A DNA stretch of 64,000 bases from Stratiolaelaps scimitus (GCA_019614645.1 JABWDB010000004.1:10106001-10170000), one strand, 5' to 3'; numbered from the stretch's first letter, positions 35,407 to 47,382 are shown. Made by a program: numbers and translations. Notes: generated by a model not told the origin, from the sequence alone.

Positions 35407-35433
35407 TTTTAGTCAGCAGTATGCTGACTAAAA
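35407..35433. repeat. Short perfect hairpin
   Basis: TTTTAGTCAGCA, a 3-nt loop, then its exact reverse complement. Confidence 0.85.
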
Positions 35434-36817
35434 TGTATGTATATGTGGTGTATATATGGTAGATGGGTGCTGACTATGGCAAATGGGGATTTTAGTTTTT
35501 AAGGCTTTCACTTTACGTTGTGGCAAATAGTGCGTAGCGGGGTCGAGAAAAATGTCACTGTCAAGACTTAAAAAAAAACGATTGAATAACAAAGTATACC
35601 CTTCTGTTATTGTTATTATTATTATAATGTATAATCCGGTTAGTTCCTGCTGTATTATAGACTATTCGTTATGATGGAGCCAATGTGTAATAGCATAATA
35701 GTAACAAAAGCACACAGCACAGCTTTCTAGCGCGGAGCAATTCGAGCGTTGTAAAAAAAGAACTCTTGTTCGAAAGCAATTACTATCTATATTCCTTATT
35801 CGAAATATAACATTAGCCCCGTGCCTATACCATACAACGGGCAGTTCACCCCGGAAGCGTTTCTCCTTCAAGCTTTCGTTGATGCTTGTCCCATCGCTAT
35901 CGATGGTGTGCGCTCGCTCATTAGCTGCAGCCAGGACGATTTCAGCTGGCAAGATTTCACCACGTGTCAATACCGCCCTTCGGCAGAACTTTGGGCGAAA
36001 ATAAGCAAGCCGATCACTTAAAGGATGCCGACGTCCGCTGATGATAGCAGATATCATAATGATATCAACTGCGATTTCGCCCGATCCAGTGGCATCCCAT
36101 CATGATCGGCATTGACATGCCCGACCGACAATTTAATTACTCGTACAGTGCCAGCAGCGAATTGTATTGTATTTTCCGTTTGCGCAATGACTACTGTGAC
36201 GGCTCGCCATCTATTCGATGTTGCTCACATAACCGTTCTGCGGCCCCGTGGAAATCCCCGACTCGTTCACAGATCGGTCACTTCATGTGAACTCGTTCGT
36301 CTAGGCGACCCTATGTCGACGCCATTCTTTACGCTTACTACGAATTAATTATTACGTGTTATGACGACGCCAAATGAGCGCTGCGGCACGATGAAAGCAA
36401 CGAGAGTGATCGGCGACCTTCTCGGTTACGCGCGCTCATGCGAAGACCAAGTAGAAGATCATCGTCATGAGCAGTGCCGATACGTCTCAAGCAGTCGAGT
36501 GAAAGACGTGATGCTTTTGTTATTATATAGTATTTCTTTACGTAATGTTGGGACGGGGCTTCTAAAGGGGTTTGATGCATGTGGCCTACATGTACGTATG
36601 TGTGCGTGCGTGCGTGTGTATCTATGTACGCGCTAGGAAGCTAATCACGATATGGATTAAACCTTACACACTACTACATCAAGATTGACAGTTGTACTAG
36701 CACACGAGACGTGATAGTTCGTTATAAGTAGCCATCAGCCGCAAGTTGTGAGTATATTTACGTAGCGAAGCCTGTTACGTATTGATTCACACACGCTATA
36801 TATATATGTATATATAT

Positions 36818-37000
36818 ATGAAGCACAAGCGGCGGTTGTGGTGGCGGTGCCGGAGCACAACCACCACAACTACCACCACTGCTACTGGTGCTGCCGCCGC
36901 CGCCGCCGCCATTATCGCCGCACATCATCACGAGCCTATCGATCTTTCCAATCCTATTATCCATTTTCCACCGCCCGCTCCTCCGGATGTTGATGGATAG
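36818..37000 (+). CDS. Thr/Ala/His-rich open frame with a PIDLS motif
   Basis: From a true ATG (MKHKRRLWWRCRS) the frame reads a Thr run, an Ala run, then AAHHHEPIDLSNPIIHFPP and a TAG. PIDLS is the short motif (PxDLS) by which animal transcription factors bind the co-repressor CtBP, and Ala/His/Pro-rich surroundings are typical of such proteins. The homopolymers come from triplet repeats, and the minus strand is open too (Gly/Ser-rich), so the motif may be chance. No DNA-binding domain is present in the frame. Confidence 0.18.
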   Translation: MKHKRRLWWRCRSTTTTTTTTATGAAAAAAAIIAAHHHEPIDLSNPIIHFPPPAPPDVDG

Positions 37001-37265
37001 CGGCCGCTCGCAGCTGGACGGCCTTTGGTGGCAGAGTCACGCGGTCGGTCTCTCTCCCCAGGACCGTCACGCCCCGTATCGCCAGAGAGAAAATAGTGGA
37101 TAGTGGTAATACACCGGTAATAGCCAGAAGTCGAAATACACCTGTAGCCAGCCGAGCTATAATAACGAGCTGCCGAGACAATCGTTGTACAGTTTGTGGC
37201 AGTTGAACACCCCATTCAGGTTGAGTACCAGTGTAGCGGCGGTGACAACGGTGCACACATTAAAC

Positions 37266-37372
37266 ATGAAGCACATACACTTGGTGGGAATTGTGCTTTC
37301 TCTAACTAGACTTTGCTTAGCGTTGCCAATCGTTTGCTGGATAAGCGGTTGGGTCTCATACATATTCAAATG
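37266..37372 (+). CDS. Candidate first exon with hydrophobic N-terminus
   Basis: A true ATG in good context (AAACATGA) opens 35 codons and two further bases up to a good donor (AAATG|GTGAGA). The peptide MKHIHLVGIVLSLTRLCLAL then PIVCWISGWVSYIFK is strongly hydrophobic, so it could be a signal peptide or a membrane segment. A minus frame (37157-37393, true ATG) also encodes a hydrophobic segment, and the choice between them is open. No later exon was identified. Confidence 0.2.
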
Positions 37373-37954
37373 GTGAGAGACAGACGCACACATAAGAAGG
37401 GCTGAATGCCGAGTAAGATAGTAATAATAGTAATAATAATGATTGCGGGGACCACTGTCTAGACAGACGACAGCTCCTACATTGCGGTCACCAATTGCGT
37501 TCGATAAATGATAGTAACTTCTACAGAATCATCGGTAGATCGTAGTCAAAAGATGGGCCACGTAAATCTTCTAGATAGTTTCTTGTGCTTGCGGAAAGTA
37601 TGCTTTCAATGATGGCAAACGTGTAAACATAAGCGTAGATACTATATATACAAATATATAATCAAGAAGATATTTTATTTATAGCAGCAGTTGTCGTAAG
37701 TGTTGTCTTTAGACAGACGTGGTCAGGAGATGTCGATAAGAAGGCCAATTTCCGGTTACAATTTTGCTCGATTGCACCAGGACGAGGGGCGTTAGGAGCT
37801 CGCCCGCGACAACGAGTCATTTTGGTGATTTTGCCGTCGTCGTCGGCTCTACGACCATTAAAAATGTGTATTATGTATTTCAATATAATAATGCCAGACG
37901 AGAGTCATTTAGTCATGGCGTCCTTCTCGTATAATGAGGACCCAGCGTCGTACG

Positions 37955-37956
<2 letters not shown>

Positions 37957-38018
<62 letters not shown>
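37957..38018. repeat. Long (TA)n microsatellite
   Basis: About 29 uninterrupted TA units. Confidence 0.95.
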
Positions 38019-38022
<4 letters not shown>

Positions 38023-38024
38023 TT

Positions 38025-38381
38025 CTACGATATTTTGGTGCTCCATTCAACCCAGAAGTAGTAACAGCAAGGATAGGAGCAGGGAGGGACAGCAGAAGGG
38101 TTGTCTGTGGGGGGGGCGCTGGAGTAACCGGGAAATCGACACTTCCTGGCGGCGACCGTCTTCCTGTCGACGGTATTTAACTGTTTCCTGATACAGCATT
38201 GCGCTGTCCTCGTTTTTTTGGCTCCGCCGAGTGGCAGACCTGATGTGTCACCGTTCTGAAAACATGAAATAATCTGTTCGGGCTTATGTCTGTTCATGGA
38301 ATTGCTTATGCTTGTATATAGATTAAAAGCATTAATGGCAATTGCAGAAGCACAAACAGCTTCGGCAGCAGTAGCGACCAT
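38025..38381 (-). CDS. Unrecognised open frame, 118 residues, true ATG
   Basis: The minus frame begins with ATG at 38381 and reads MVATAAEAVCASAIAINAFN, through RHKPEQIISCFQNGDTSGL, to a Cys/Pro-rich end (SAVPPCSYPCCYYFW) and a TAG. It is one of the longest ATG-started frames in DNA of ordinary GC content. The plus strand also has an ATG frame (38296-38565, hydrophobic). No splice signals or domain help to choose. Confidence 0.22.
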   Translation of the reverse strand: MVATAAEAVCASAIAINAFNLYTSISNSMNRHKPEQIISCFQNGDTSGLPLGGAKKTRTAQCCIRKQLNTVDRKTVAARKCRFPGYSSAPPTDNPSAVPPCSYPCCYYFWVEWSTKIS

Positions 38382-38521
38382 AAAGCTATTAGCCTCTTAT
38401 CATTGCTACTCTTACAAAGACCTGTTCATGTTTTCCGCGACTCCGTTATGCGACTCTGCGTACATTGTTGTTGTTGTTCAAGTGTTTGTATCTCCTATTT
38501 ACTCCTGTTGGTTTCTTGCAG

Positions 38522-38589
38522 ACTCGCCGCACCCAGCTTGCGAGTCCTTTTATGAAATACTCTAGAAAATTGTTCAAGTTCCAACTATG
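38522..38589 (+). CDS. Possible small internal exon
   Basis: A very strong acceptor on the plus strand (pyrimidine tract ending TTGGTTTCTTGCAG at 38521) is followed by 22 open codons and two bases to a donor-like CTATG|GTGAAT. The peptide is basic (TRRTQLASPFMKYSRKLFKF). The acceptor is better than the donor. Its partners are unknown. Confidence 0.2.
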
Positions 38590-38599
38590 GTGAATTTAA

Positions 38600-39611
38600 T
38601 GTTTGGCTGCATTGGTCTATTGCTCTGACACATGCATCAATTCCGGAAGGTCGCTGATGAAGTTCATTCAGTCGAATCTTTGTTTCGCAAAGTGCAAAAG
38701 AACAAGTTATCTCTCACAATCATTCACGTGTCCCTTATGGCATAGTACTGATAATAATAATATTTCGATATCTCCCGCTCAGCAGGGTTAAGCGGCTGTC
38801 GCTACAGAACAAGCCTCGAGAATTCCCCCGCTTATTCGTACCAGGGGCATTTTTGGTCTTCCTGTTTTCGCTGCTTGTGAAATGACGAATAGCGAGGAGT
38901 TGTACCTAGGCAAGAGCCACCTTCAAGCTGCAATTGATACATCTCAGTGAATATGGCGCAGACTCCTTCGGACAGCTACAGATCACGGGAACACGTCTAA
39001 GTGCACTCAACTTCTGCCCTTGAGATGCCCACTGATATTTATCGCGGCGACTTAGCTCGTCGAGGTATCCGCGAAACGCTATATGGCCAGCTCCAGTCGT
39101 ATTTTTTTCTGCACACGTTTCGTTAGGCGGCGCCCCACGAATATTATGATATCCGACACGCCAATAGAGAGCCCCAGTATTGGGCAGGGATCCCTCGGTA
39201 CTATCCCTCGGCACAGGAAGACTCCCCACTCGAGAACGCAGCGAAATCTATTTGCATTCAAGATACATATCGATAGGCCGCCCTATCATCAAGACAAACG
39301 CAACGAAAAGGAGGCTGGCGTAGCACAGTAACGCAACGAAAAGTTCTGAAGATGGCGAATACGATGTGCTTCTGTATCCAACGTCATGGGTCGCTCACGC
39401 GCACGCCGCTGGGGAGCGTTTTGCGAAGGACGAAACGATCCCTGGGAACTTTCCAACATTTGGCCAGTATCAGTTGCCCGTGAGACAGAGATCCCAGAGA
39501 GTGTGGTGTGTGTGTGTGTGTGTGTGTCGAAACTTCGAAACTTGGCCCAAGCAGAATAAACGAAAACGGTGTCCATGATCTGAATGGACAAGGTAACACG
39601 GAGCCAGTCAA

Positions 39612-39644
<33 letters not shown>

Positions 39645-40390
39645 ATTGCCGCAATTTTGAAATTATAAGTACAGTCATTTTAAGAATCTTGACAAGTCCA
39701 AAGAGGCAGCGCACAGACAGACCGAGTTCACTCATTGATGTTGTCGAATATGAAAAAAACAAATCTGAAAATTTTACAATACCAATAGTAATAAATAACA
39801 TCGTACAACACACTTGCGTATGCTGTTAACGGATCAAAAGGTGGCGTCAAGCGGAATAAAAATGTATCGCCAATAAATTGACAGATGCTATCATTTGTTT
39901 TACGTTACACCATTTCTGAGCGCGCTGTCATTTTGTCGTTGTCACATTCAACCTAGCTAATACCGGTGATTGCCTATTTTGGAGTAATTGTTCGTTATTA
40001 TCTAGCAGTCGTTAGCGATTCCCGGTATGTCACAGTATGTGTTGAGCTGCCTGTCCACATTCATCGTGCAAACCTGGCGGTAACGACTGCTTCGAGTTGC
40101 ATATGTGAGCTTATTACCGAATTGATTTCCCCATCGCTTGTCCAACATTTATATAGCAATTAGCTGTCGTATCGTTTTTTTTTCCAGCCAGTTTTCTCTG
40201 GCCATGAGCGATCTCTGCGTGAAATTTCTGTATATGCAAATCTTCGTTGTATGAATGATCTCGATGTATCAGGGCACATACAGGTGCGCGATGTCGAGCT
40301 GTCAAAAAGTTCTCATTTTTCGAGGTGCACTCTCTAATGAGCTTCATTACAGACAACATATTTACTAAATTCATCGCCGGGTTATCCTGA
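38600..40390. other. No gene seen
   Basis: Short frames only. It holds a (GT)n tract (39506-39527) and (TA)n tracts near 39611-39643. Confidence 0.45.
39506..39527. repeat. (GT)n microsatellite
   Basis: A GT run of about 11 units. Confidence 0.9.
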
Positions 40391-40395
40391 CTCAC

Positions 40396-40512
40396 AGAGT
40401 GCCGGCCGCTGGCCAACCTGAGGCAAAGCTGTACGCGCGTGGCCCATACTCGTCGAGCGGTCATCCGAGCGAGCAGTTTACGAATATGCACATGATCGAT
40501 CACGTCAGCGAA
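40396..40512 (-). CDS. Candidate 39-codon internal exon
   Basis: On the minus strand the acceptor GAAAATATTTAG is followed by FADVIDHVHIRKLLARMTAR and then VQLCLRLASGRHS, ending at a textbook donor (ACTCT|GTGAGTCA). The exon is exactly 39 codons with phase 0 at both ends. An adjacent minus frame with a true ATG (40500-40706, MKPAGLAETAVMPRESCF) could be an upstream exon. It overlaps the acceptor region in another frame, so the connection is unproven. No family recognised. Confidence 0.25.
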
Positions 40513-40809
40513 CTAAATATTTTCATACGAAGTATTATAGATCCAATCAATATTACCCACGCAGTTATGGTAGGCAGTTCGTTATAAATTGCAAATGTGC
40601 TCTCAACTTTTGCTCGAATATGGATCATATGTGCTTTCACGTTTCCAGTTCGAAAGCAAGATTCTCTAGGCATAACGGCTGTTTCGGCTAACCCAGCGGG
40701 CTTCATTGCAGGAGTCGCAAGCGGTGGTATTGTTTTTCAATTCTCTGCGGATCGCGGAGGAACGGAGGTGGTACGCCGACACGACAATCTACGGAGAAAT
40801 CTAGCATAA

Positions 40810-43800
40810 AGCAGCGGCGACCACACAAGTCACATTACTTGGCAGTGGGACAACAGCGAGGCTGGCGGTAACGAATGCGGCATCGGGGTGACACAGCGGC
40901 TTGTTACGCGTGCGCGAAGGATAATTAAACGAACAATTAAAAGGCGGCCGATGCTGTGCTGCTGCTGCTGCTGTTGCCGCTGCTGTAAGTGGGAACCTCT
41001 TCGAAAACAGTTCCGGAAGGGGATGGTCGACCGGCTATGTGAGTTCTAGGGGTAATTGGAAGTCGATGCTAAATCCGTCCGAGAGGATCCGGCAGATTGA
41101 ATGAAGCGGTCGCAGGTCGCATTCTGCGCGAAAGTCGACGCGACAAACGAGCCTCATGCGAATGTGTATTACATAATACCGAATTGTGATAGTACATACT
41201 TTGCTAATAGACGAAGTGTATGACACCATGCAGTTTGAATAGAGTTACAATAGTTATGGTCTTAATATGCACACTATGTGGAATGGACGCAACACTATAT
41301 TGGTTCGCCGCCACTATTGGTTCGGTGAAAAGCGAATGGATCCGTAATATAATCGAACTTTTCGTCTCATAAGACAAACGAAGTGCTGCTTCCCACATAG
41401 ACATATTTAAATATCTATCAACTATAATTTGATCGTGTTGTTCACCTGACGCATCCACGACATGGTGAACGCCGCATTGTGCTCACGTTACGCTGTTGCG
41501 GGATACTACCGACGTAGTTGCGATCATCCAAGCGGCGAGAATAACGAGAACGCCACAGGTGATGTCGACTCGCACGACCCTCAGTTGGTGCGCCCGTCGA
41601 CCCACCATGAAACTGCTTTAATGGCAATATGAGATTGCTATCAACATGATACATACGCGAGGCTTTGGAAAATTACATATGTGTCTATTTTTTTTAAGTC
41701 ATACCGTGTCATATTCATGTGAAGGTTATTGGGTATATGCATTTCTAGAAAAAAGACAACGATGAAATCGCAAAAAAATACACTCAACGCACAACAGCAA
41801 CGCCGTTCTGCTCCGCTTCGATCGGGCAAGAGTGAAGCTATCGGAAAATTGACCGGATAACCGCGGAACGAGAAAGTCACTGGCGATCGGTCGTTTTGTG
41901 GTGGTATCGATGCTGTGGGCGGCTGCTAATTTTAGCCGTGCTACGACCAGGAACCTGAACATACTTCATATCTTAAAAAAGTCCTTCAATATCGCGGCTA
42001 ATGGCCCCCAAAATACCTCCTCTCATAATCATTCTCGGCCCGCCGTAGCTGGCTTTTCCTAAGAATTCTTGACATCGCAATCGGTGTACAAAGCGATACA
42101 AGTAGACGCCTGTTTGTGAGCCGCGATCTTTAAGCAAACACTAATTGCTTAAAGAACTCCGAAGATTTCGGGAGCTATTTTTTCTCTTCATATATAAATA
42201 TATATATATATATATTATACTATGTAGATATCAACCTGCTCAGTGCTCGCCTGTATAACACAACATCATTAACACAAAGCCGTTATAAGTAGTAGTAGTA
42301 GTAGGTAAGCAAAGTATGTGCGTTGTTCTTTTGGTAGGTCGAATGCTCGAGATGCTATAAGAGTGTTTGTATTTGCTGCTTCTGGTCCCGTTGCTTCTTC
42401 AAATAGACAAGTGGCACATTGCGACTGTCCGAAGCGGCCAAGTGCGCGAGCAAAGTACACACGAACATATTTAATATGTAGCATACATGCCAATGTACGT
42501 TGGACTTGCCTATCTCGAATTGAAACCATGTGTGCATGGTAGCGCTCTTTAACGGCATGCAGCATATGCTATCAGTCTACACAAGCAGCCACATCTGAAT
42601 TTCAACTTTGTTTCTATCTATTTCAAAGCAATTTGTTCGTTGCCTTCTCTCGCCGTTCCTTCCGGGGGTTCACAACTTGAAAATATACTTTCACATACAC
42701 ACACACACAAATCCAATCTATTGAGAGGCACCCGTCCAACGCAGCCGCCCTTTCAGTCAGCTATTGAAGCCCCCAGAATTAGAACTACGCCGTCTTACAT
42801 TGATAGGTGCATCTGTTTCACAGCGTGTTTCTGCTCGCTGCGAAACGAACACGTATCATTGGATATATTATAGAGTATCACCTTGGATATATTATTATTA
42901 TTATATTATTATGAGTATGACCTATTTGTATCCACTCAGGGAAGTTGTTTCGTTGTAAATGCCGCCAGTCGTATCCAATGAGCTGATCAGATCGAGTTGC
43001 ATGAGGTGAGACATCTGTCGAAAAAGCTTCGTTAGCGCCATTACATACAATAGTTACACAGATCATCCAAGCATTTCCTGGGGGCTCGCGAAAAATCCGA
43101 TACGACAACGCTGTTCCCTCTTCCATGACTCAATCTCATCTCGCCTCATACATGCAGAAATATGATCGATTTCCATTTAATCAGCGCCCGTTTTGTATGT
43201 TCGCGTCCACTGTTGCACGTACAATGTTCTCGCTTTATTAGATAGATATTGCCGGGTTAGGGCTCGCAAACGAATATGTCAGATGTCAACGACTCTTTGA
43301 GCTAATCAGCTGTATTCTAGTGAATGAACGCTTGGCGGATCTGAAAGGGTGGTCACATTGTCGGAGAACCGGCTTGGGCGACTTGCGCAGCTGCCGTTGC
43401 GCCCGTAGGGAAGTCCACTGAAGTACACGTTGTCTGCAAAAATGGGAAAATCTGCCGTTGTCGTTAAGGCAAGATGTAGTATAGATCTAAGCATTTTTTT
43501 CTATTAGGTGTATGTTGTCGAAGCGCGTTTCTCTCATTGTTCGTCTTGGCGAAACCAGCTTGCCAACCGAAATCGAATCGGCTCTTTTTCAAATAGAAAA
43601 TACGGCAATTGTCATGCGTAAATGACTTCGACGTTCAGGCAAACGCGTGGAGTGGATCAGGGAAGCTCACAACAGCTAAGAACAATTGACACGAACTAAC
43701 AACGACAAAATAACAGACAGCCACAGTATTGATATGTCATGCAGACCACGGGTGCCGTCAACACATCGACCGTGGTAGATGCGTGCGGCAACGTCGTCTG

Positions 43801-43900
43801 CGGTAATCGAAGCAGAGATAATTGTTAGTGGAGAACTCATCGCACGAACCCTACCGCACAACCAGTCTAGGTTAGACCTATGTTCGGCGTTCAGTTGCAG
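40810..43900. other. No convincing gene
   Basis: AT-rich, with a (CTG)n patch near 40962-40985, a (TA)n tract near 42198-42213 and ATT-rich sequence near 42889-42910. Open frames at 41641-41962, 42269-42565 and 42878-43126 (minus) are unrecognised and lack splice support. Confidence 0.4.
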
Positions 43901-43948
43901 GCAGAAAATGAGAGCATCGTCAGCACTGCCAGTGACTGCTAGTGCACT

Positions 43949-43998
43949 GTCAGACACTGGCAGATTGGCCACGATAGGCCAATCTGCCAGTATCTAAC
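43949..43998. repeat. Hairpin, 22-bp arms, 6-nt loop
   Basis: Arms 43949-43970 and 43977-43998 match with two mismatches; the inner 15 pairs around CTGGCAGATTGGCC are perfect. It lies where two opposing open frames (43676-43972 minus, 43779-43997 plus) overlap. Confidence 0.9.
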
Positions 43999-44241
43999 AG
44001 CTTGAACGAGATTGACGAGACCTCGAGATGCAGTGCTGCGCCTTCGTGGAAGACCGCCGAGCTACAACTACTGTATTTATCTACTTTGACAACTAGTCTG
44101 ATCAGGATTGCACACCGCCGGTATCGGTCTATGATATGCATTGTTGTGAGCGCTGACAGATCTTTCTCTCGGCTCTTGTTGACGGTGAAATTATATTATT
44201 ACTAATATATTTCTTGTACACATAAACATATTTATGAAAAT

Positions 44242-44295
44242 ATATAGTTTCGATTTGAATGTGTCCCTTGGGGCTCATTCAAATCAAAACTATAT
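44242..44295. repeat. Hairpin, about 25 bp with a tiny loop
   Basis: The 54-base segment folds on itself nearly end to end. Pairing is continuous except for two mismatches and one G-T pair, with the turn at about 44268-44269. Confidence 0.9.
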
Positions 44296-45053
44296 TCATG
44301 TGGATTAAGTCCGGACCATACGATTTGTTCGGTCTAAGGAACGCACGAAATTTGCTGCTGTAAGCATGGCACGAATCTAATGTAAGTATATACCTACCTC
44401 GGAGGTTCAAATGACTTCGCGATGACGCGTCGTCAATTCGAACATGACAACCTACGGCAGCGCTCCCTCAAAGCTCAGGATTCCATGTTATCAGGGGTGT
44501 CACTGTTATTCTTATTCTCGAGAATATTCCGACTATTCAATCTGTGCGATCCCATTTCGCGTGTGTAGCCTTTCGTCCTGTGAATCACCCCGGCGATCAC
44601 AATAGTCATAGCGAACTGTTGTTGTAACCCAACACTGCACTAGGCAGCGTCTATTTGTTCATTACGCGGAAGGAACTATCGTCCTGCTGGAAGAGAATAA
44701 TTTGACCATTAACTCGTCTCGAGAAGATGATCCGCTGTAATGGAACATGTCTCTGCTCCAAGCAAATGCAAAATGAGTATCACGAGATAAAGGAGCACAT
44801 ATTTGAGACTAAATGATGCCAAACTCGTTCAGAATCTTTTTGCTCCGTGTTGAGCGCCTCAAGCGATTTCGGATTCGTTTGTATAATAATTGAAGATTGC
44901 CGTCGCTGTGAGATATGGGACCAGCCGAGCAACAAGCTATCGGCTCGAAAGTACGAGATCGCGGGTGTTTTTTCACCGTTTCATGACACACCAAAGCTTT
45001 ACGTTATTCAGACGATTTGTGAAAGTCCAGCAATGCTATCTCTATATATAATA

Positions 45054-45330
45054 TTAGGGTGGCTTGTTAAAATTTTCGTTTCTTTAAATGACAATAACTT
45101 TTGAACTAGAACTAGATCTGTTTGAACAAAGATCTTTTGGTATGAGTTAGAGGTACTCTCCAGCTTTATTGACACACCGATTCCAGCGCTCTGGGAGTTT
45201 TGAGATTGTCGTCGAGTAACCACAATCGGTGCTGTCGATCCCCATGCCATTTGTTGATCAATCGCTTCAAGAAGTCGAGATATCGAGGAAAAAAGTCCAC
45301 TTGTTCTAATTCATTATCGAGCAATGTGAA
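45054..45330 (-). mobile_element. Tc1/mariner-like element, 3' end fragment
   Basis: On the minus strand the sequence encodes TTISKLPERWNRCVNKAGEYL followed at once by a stop. This matches the conserved C-terminus of mariner-type transposases (GI..LP.RW.KC....G.Y). About 100 bases further on, the sequence ends in CGAAAATTTTAACAAGCCACCCTAA next to TA-rich DNA. That is the expected layout of stop codon, short 3' UTR and terminal inverted repeat inserted at TA. Upstream, the catalytic region is not readable and an in-frame stop interrupts the frame, so the element is truncated and dead. The partner inverted repeat was not found in the next few hundred bases. Confidence 0.65.
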
Positions 45331-45779
45331 GTTCTAAGGAACGCGTTCTATTTTGGTCGTTTGGCTAGCGACAACGAACGATACCCCTAATTAATTACTC
45401 GGCCCTTGATTCCGCTGCCGCCGACCTGACGGTTGTAGTGTCATTCAATCAGTGTCAGTTCAACCAAGACGCACCAGAGTTGCCCCTTAGTTTCGCTGCA
45501 TAGTGCCTGCCCGCTACGAACGCTGAACTATAATATTTACTTATGTCATATTTTGAAAAGTGCCGCCAATTCGTAGCGACACATCCTTATATGAAAAAAA
45601 AACACAATCGTCATAATACAAAAAGTTGTTGATACAAAGACGGTGATTCGGTCTACATACGAGTGACACCCCGGCTGGCGCGAACGATACCCCCCCCCCC
45701 CATCAACATCGCCACATGGACGCTAACACACAGGTTAAACAGGTCAACAACATCAAACAGCACACAATGTTCATGTTTG

Positions 45780-45813
45780 TTTTGTCGTATATATATATAT
45801 ATATACGACAAAA
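45780..45813. repeat. Perfect 34-bp palindrome with a TA core
   Basis: TTTTGTCG, a TA run, then CGACAAAA: a perfect palindrome whose ends go beyond the TA repeat. Confidence 0.95.
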
Positions 45814-45929
45814 TAATATATATATATATTTATGACATCATCGACGATCAGGCCCAACAGAAAATGTAAAACAGAACAAACGAGCTGGTAAGACGATAAA
45901 CAAACATGTTTGAAGAAAACAATAAACAA

Positions 45930-45997
45930 ATAATTTCCGTTGCGTGCTATGTACAAACGTACGCGTGTATGTGTATATAGCACGCAACGGAAATTAT
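45930..45997. repeat. Hairpin with perfect 21-bp arms, 26-nt loop
   Basis: The left arm (45930-45950, containing TTTCCGTTGCGTGCTAT) is the exact reverse complement of 45977-45997. The loop (45951-45976) is GT-rich with ACGTACGCGT. There is no microsatellite in the arms. The geometry resembles a small-RNA precursor or a foldback element. Confidence 0.93.
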
Positions 45998-46012
45998 GCA
46001 GATACACACATT

Positions 46013-46058
46013 ATATATATATATATATATAATATATATGTGCGTGTGTGTGTGTGTG
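46013..46058. repeat. Compound (TA)n-(GT)n microsatellite
   Basis: A TA run followed directly by a GTGTGT run, just after the 21-bp hairpin. Confidence 0.9.
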
Positions 46059-46059
46059 C

Positions 46060-47376
46060 GGTCTGTGTATCGCAGTGGTAGCGCGAATTGTCGAGGCCAT
46101 GACCCAGAAATCGCTCTGCACACGCCGAGCTTTGAAGCTCACCCATGTATATGCACAAATCAGTGCGAAGCACACGGACCGTACAAAATGCACGTGTTCA
46201 AAACGCTCATTATCTCGCGATCTGCCTGCTCACCGTATACGCATTGCGTTCGTAGCCATCGCGACGGCGCCCTCAACGGCTGCTGTTCAAAATGTTGGCA
46301 ATGCTAATAGTGACAATGATGAATCAGGGCAAGCAATCCCAAAGCAGACAGCGGGCAGGGCAGTGGTCGTCGTAGACGGCAGACTGCAATGCCAGAAAGT
46401 TCGCCTATTCAGAAATTCAATGTAATCTCTTCTTCGTCATCTCATGCCGAACGGTCAAACGGACATCGTACGGACCAATTTGACCGTTGCTAATTTGATC
46501 GTCGCAGCGTGCTAATGACGACGTGGTTGTCTCCAAATCCATTTATAGCTGAAGCCGGCGTCAATCAATACTACTATTAAAATAGGACTATATATTTACT
46601 GGTGCTATTTACTTCATGTATCAGTTCTTCTGTTTGCACACAGACACGCACCACACACGTACAAATACAAACAAGGGCCAAATACCAATAAGGATTCCAA
46701 GTGAACTGTTTCAGCTTTGCCAGCTTTTAAAAACCATAATCGGTATATTGCGCGATACTTGTTCTATGGCGCGGACTGGCATCTATCACAAATATTTTAC
46801 AACTATTTTTGCTGACATGGCATGCTCATTGTACAATAATCGAATTAAGGATCATAGCTTCTACTATATATATATCTATATATATATATATATATGGAGC
46901 CTATAAGGCCCGGTTTCTTTGTTGCCAGCTGCAGTAGATTCTCTATTTGAACCACGACATATTGAAATTAGTTTAATTGTTTTGAGTTCGAAATGATAAT
47001 GATGATGCGCGCTAAGCTATTGGGAAAATATTCTGCTGTTACTGTAGTCGTTGTAGAGGCAGCATGTACGTGAGGGAGAGAGAGAGAGAGATACGGAGGT
47101 AGAATATCGCTGGATCAACAGATCGTCCAATACTAGCCACGTTAAACATCACTAGTTACTATGCGTGAGCTATTGCAGACAGTAGCTATCAGCTATAGGA
47201 GAACGGCTTGAGCAGTCAACCGAAGCCAAGGTTGGACATCAACTGCTCGTGTGAGCCAGCGAGACGCGACACCACCAGGGATGCACAATTTACTCACGTG
47301 CGAAATTCAGAAATATCATGTCGGAACGGTATGTCAACATCAACATTTGCATTACTCAACGGAAGACATGGCAAGC

Positions 47377-47380
<4 letters not shown>
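46060..47380. other. No gene seen
   Basis: A plus frame from about 46048 to 46425 lacks an ATG-initiated, splice-supported form. Its start has a tRNA A-box-like patch (TCGCAGTGGTAGCGC, about 46069-46083) but no matching B box. Confidence 0.4.
46865..46895. repeat. (TA)n microsatellite
   Basis: A TA run broken once by TC. Confidence 0.9.

Positions 47381-47382
<2 letters not shown>

Noticed and set aside
37957..38018. Open frames of Ile-Tyr repeats across (TA)n tracts
   Set aside because: TA repeats are open in every frame; such frames are artefacts.
46060..46110. Possible tRNA gene (A-box-like TCGCAGTGGTAGCGC)
   Set aside because: No B box at the right distance and no pairing acceptor stem.
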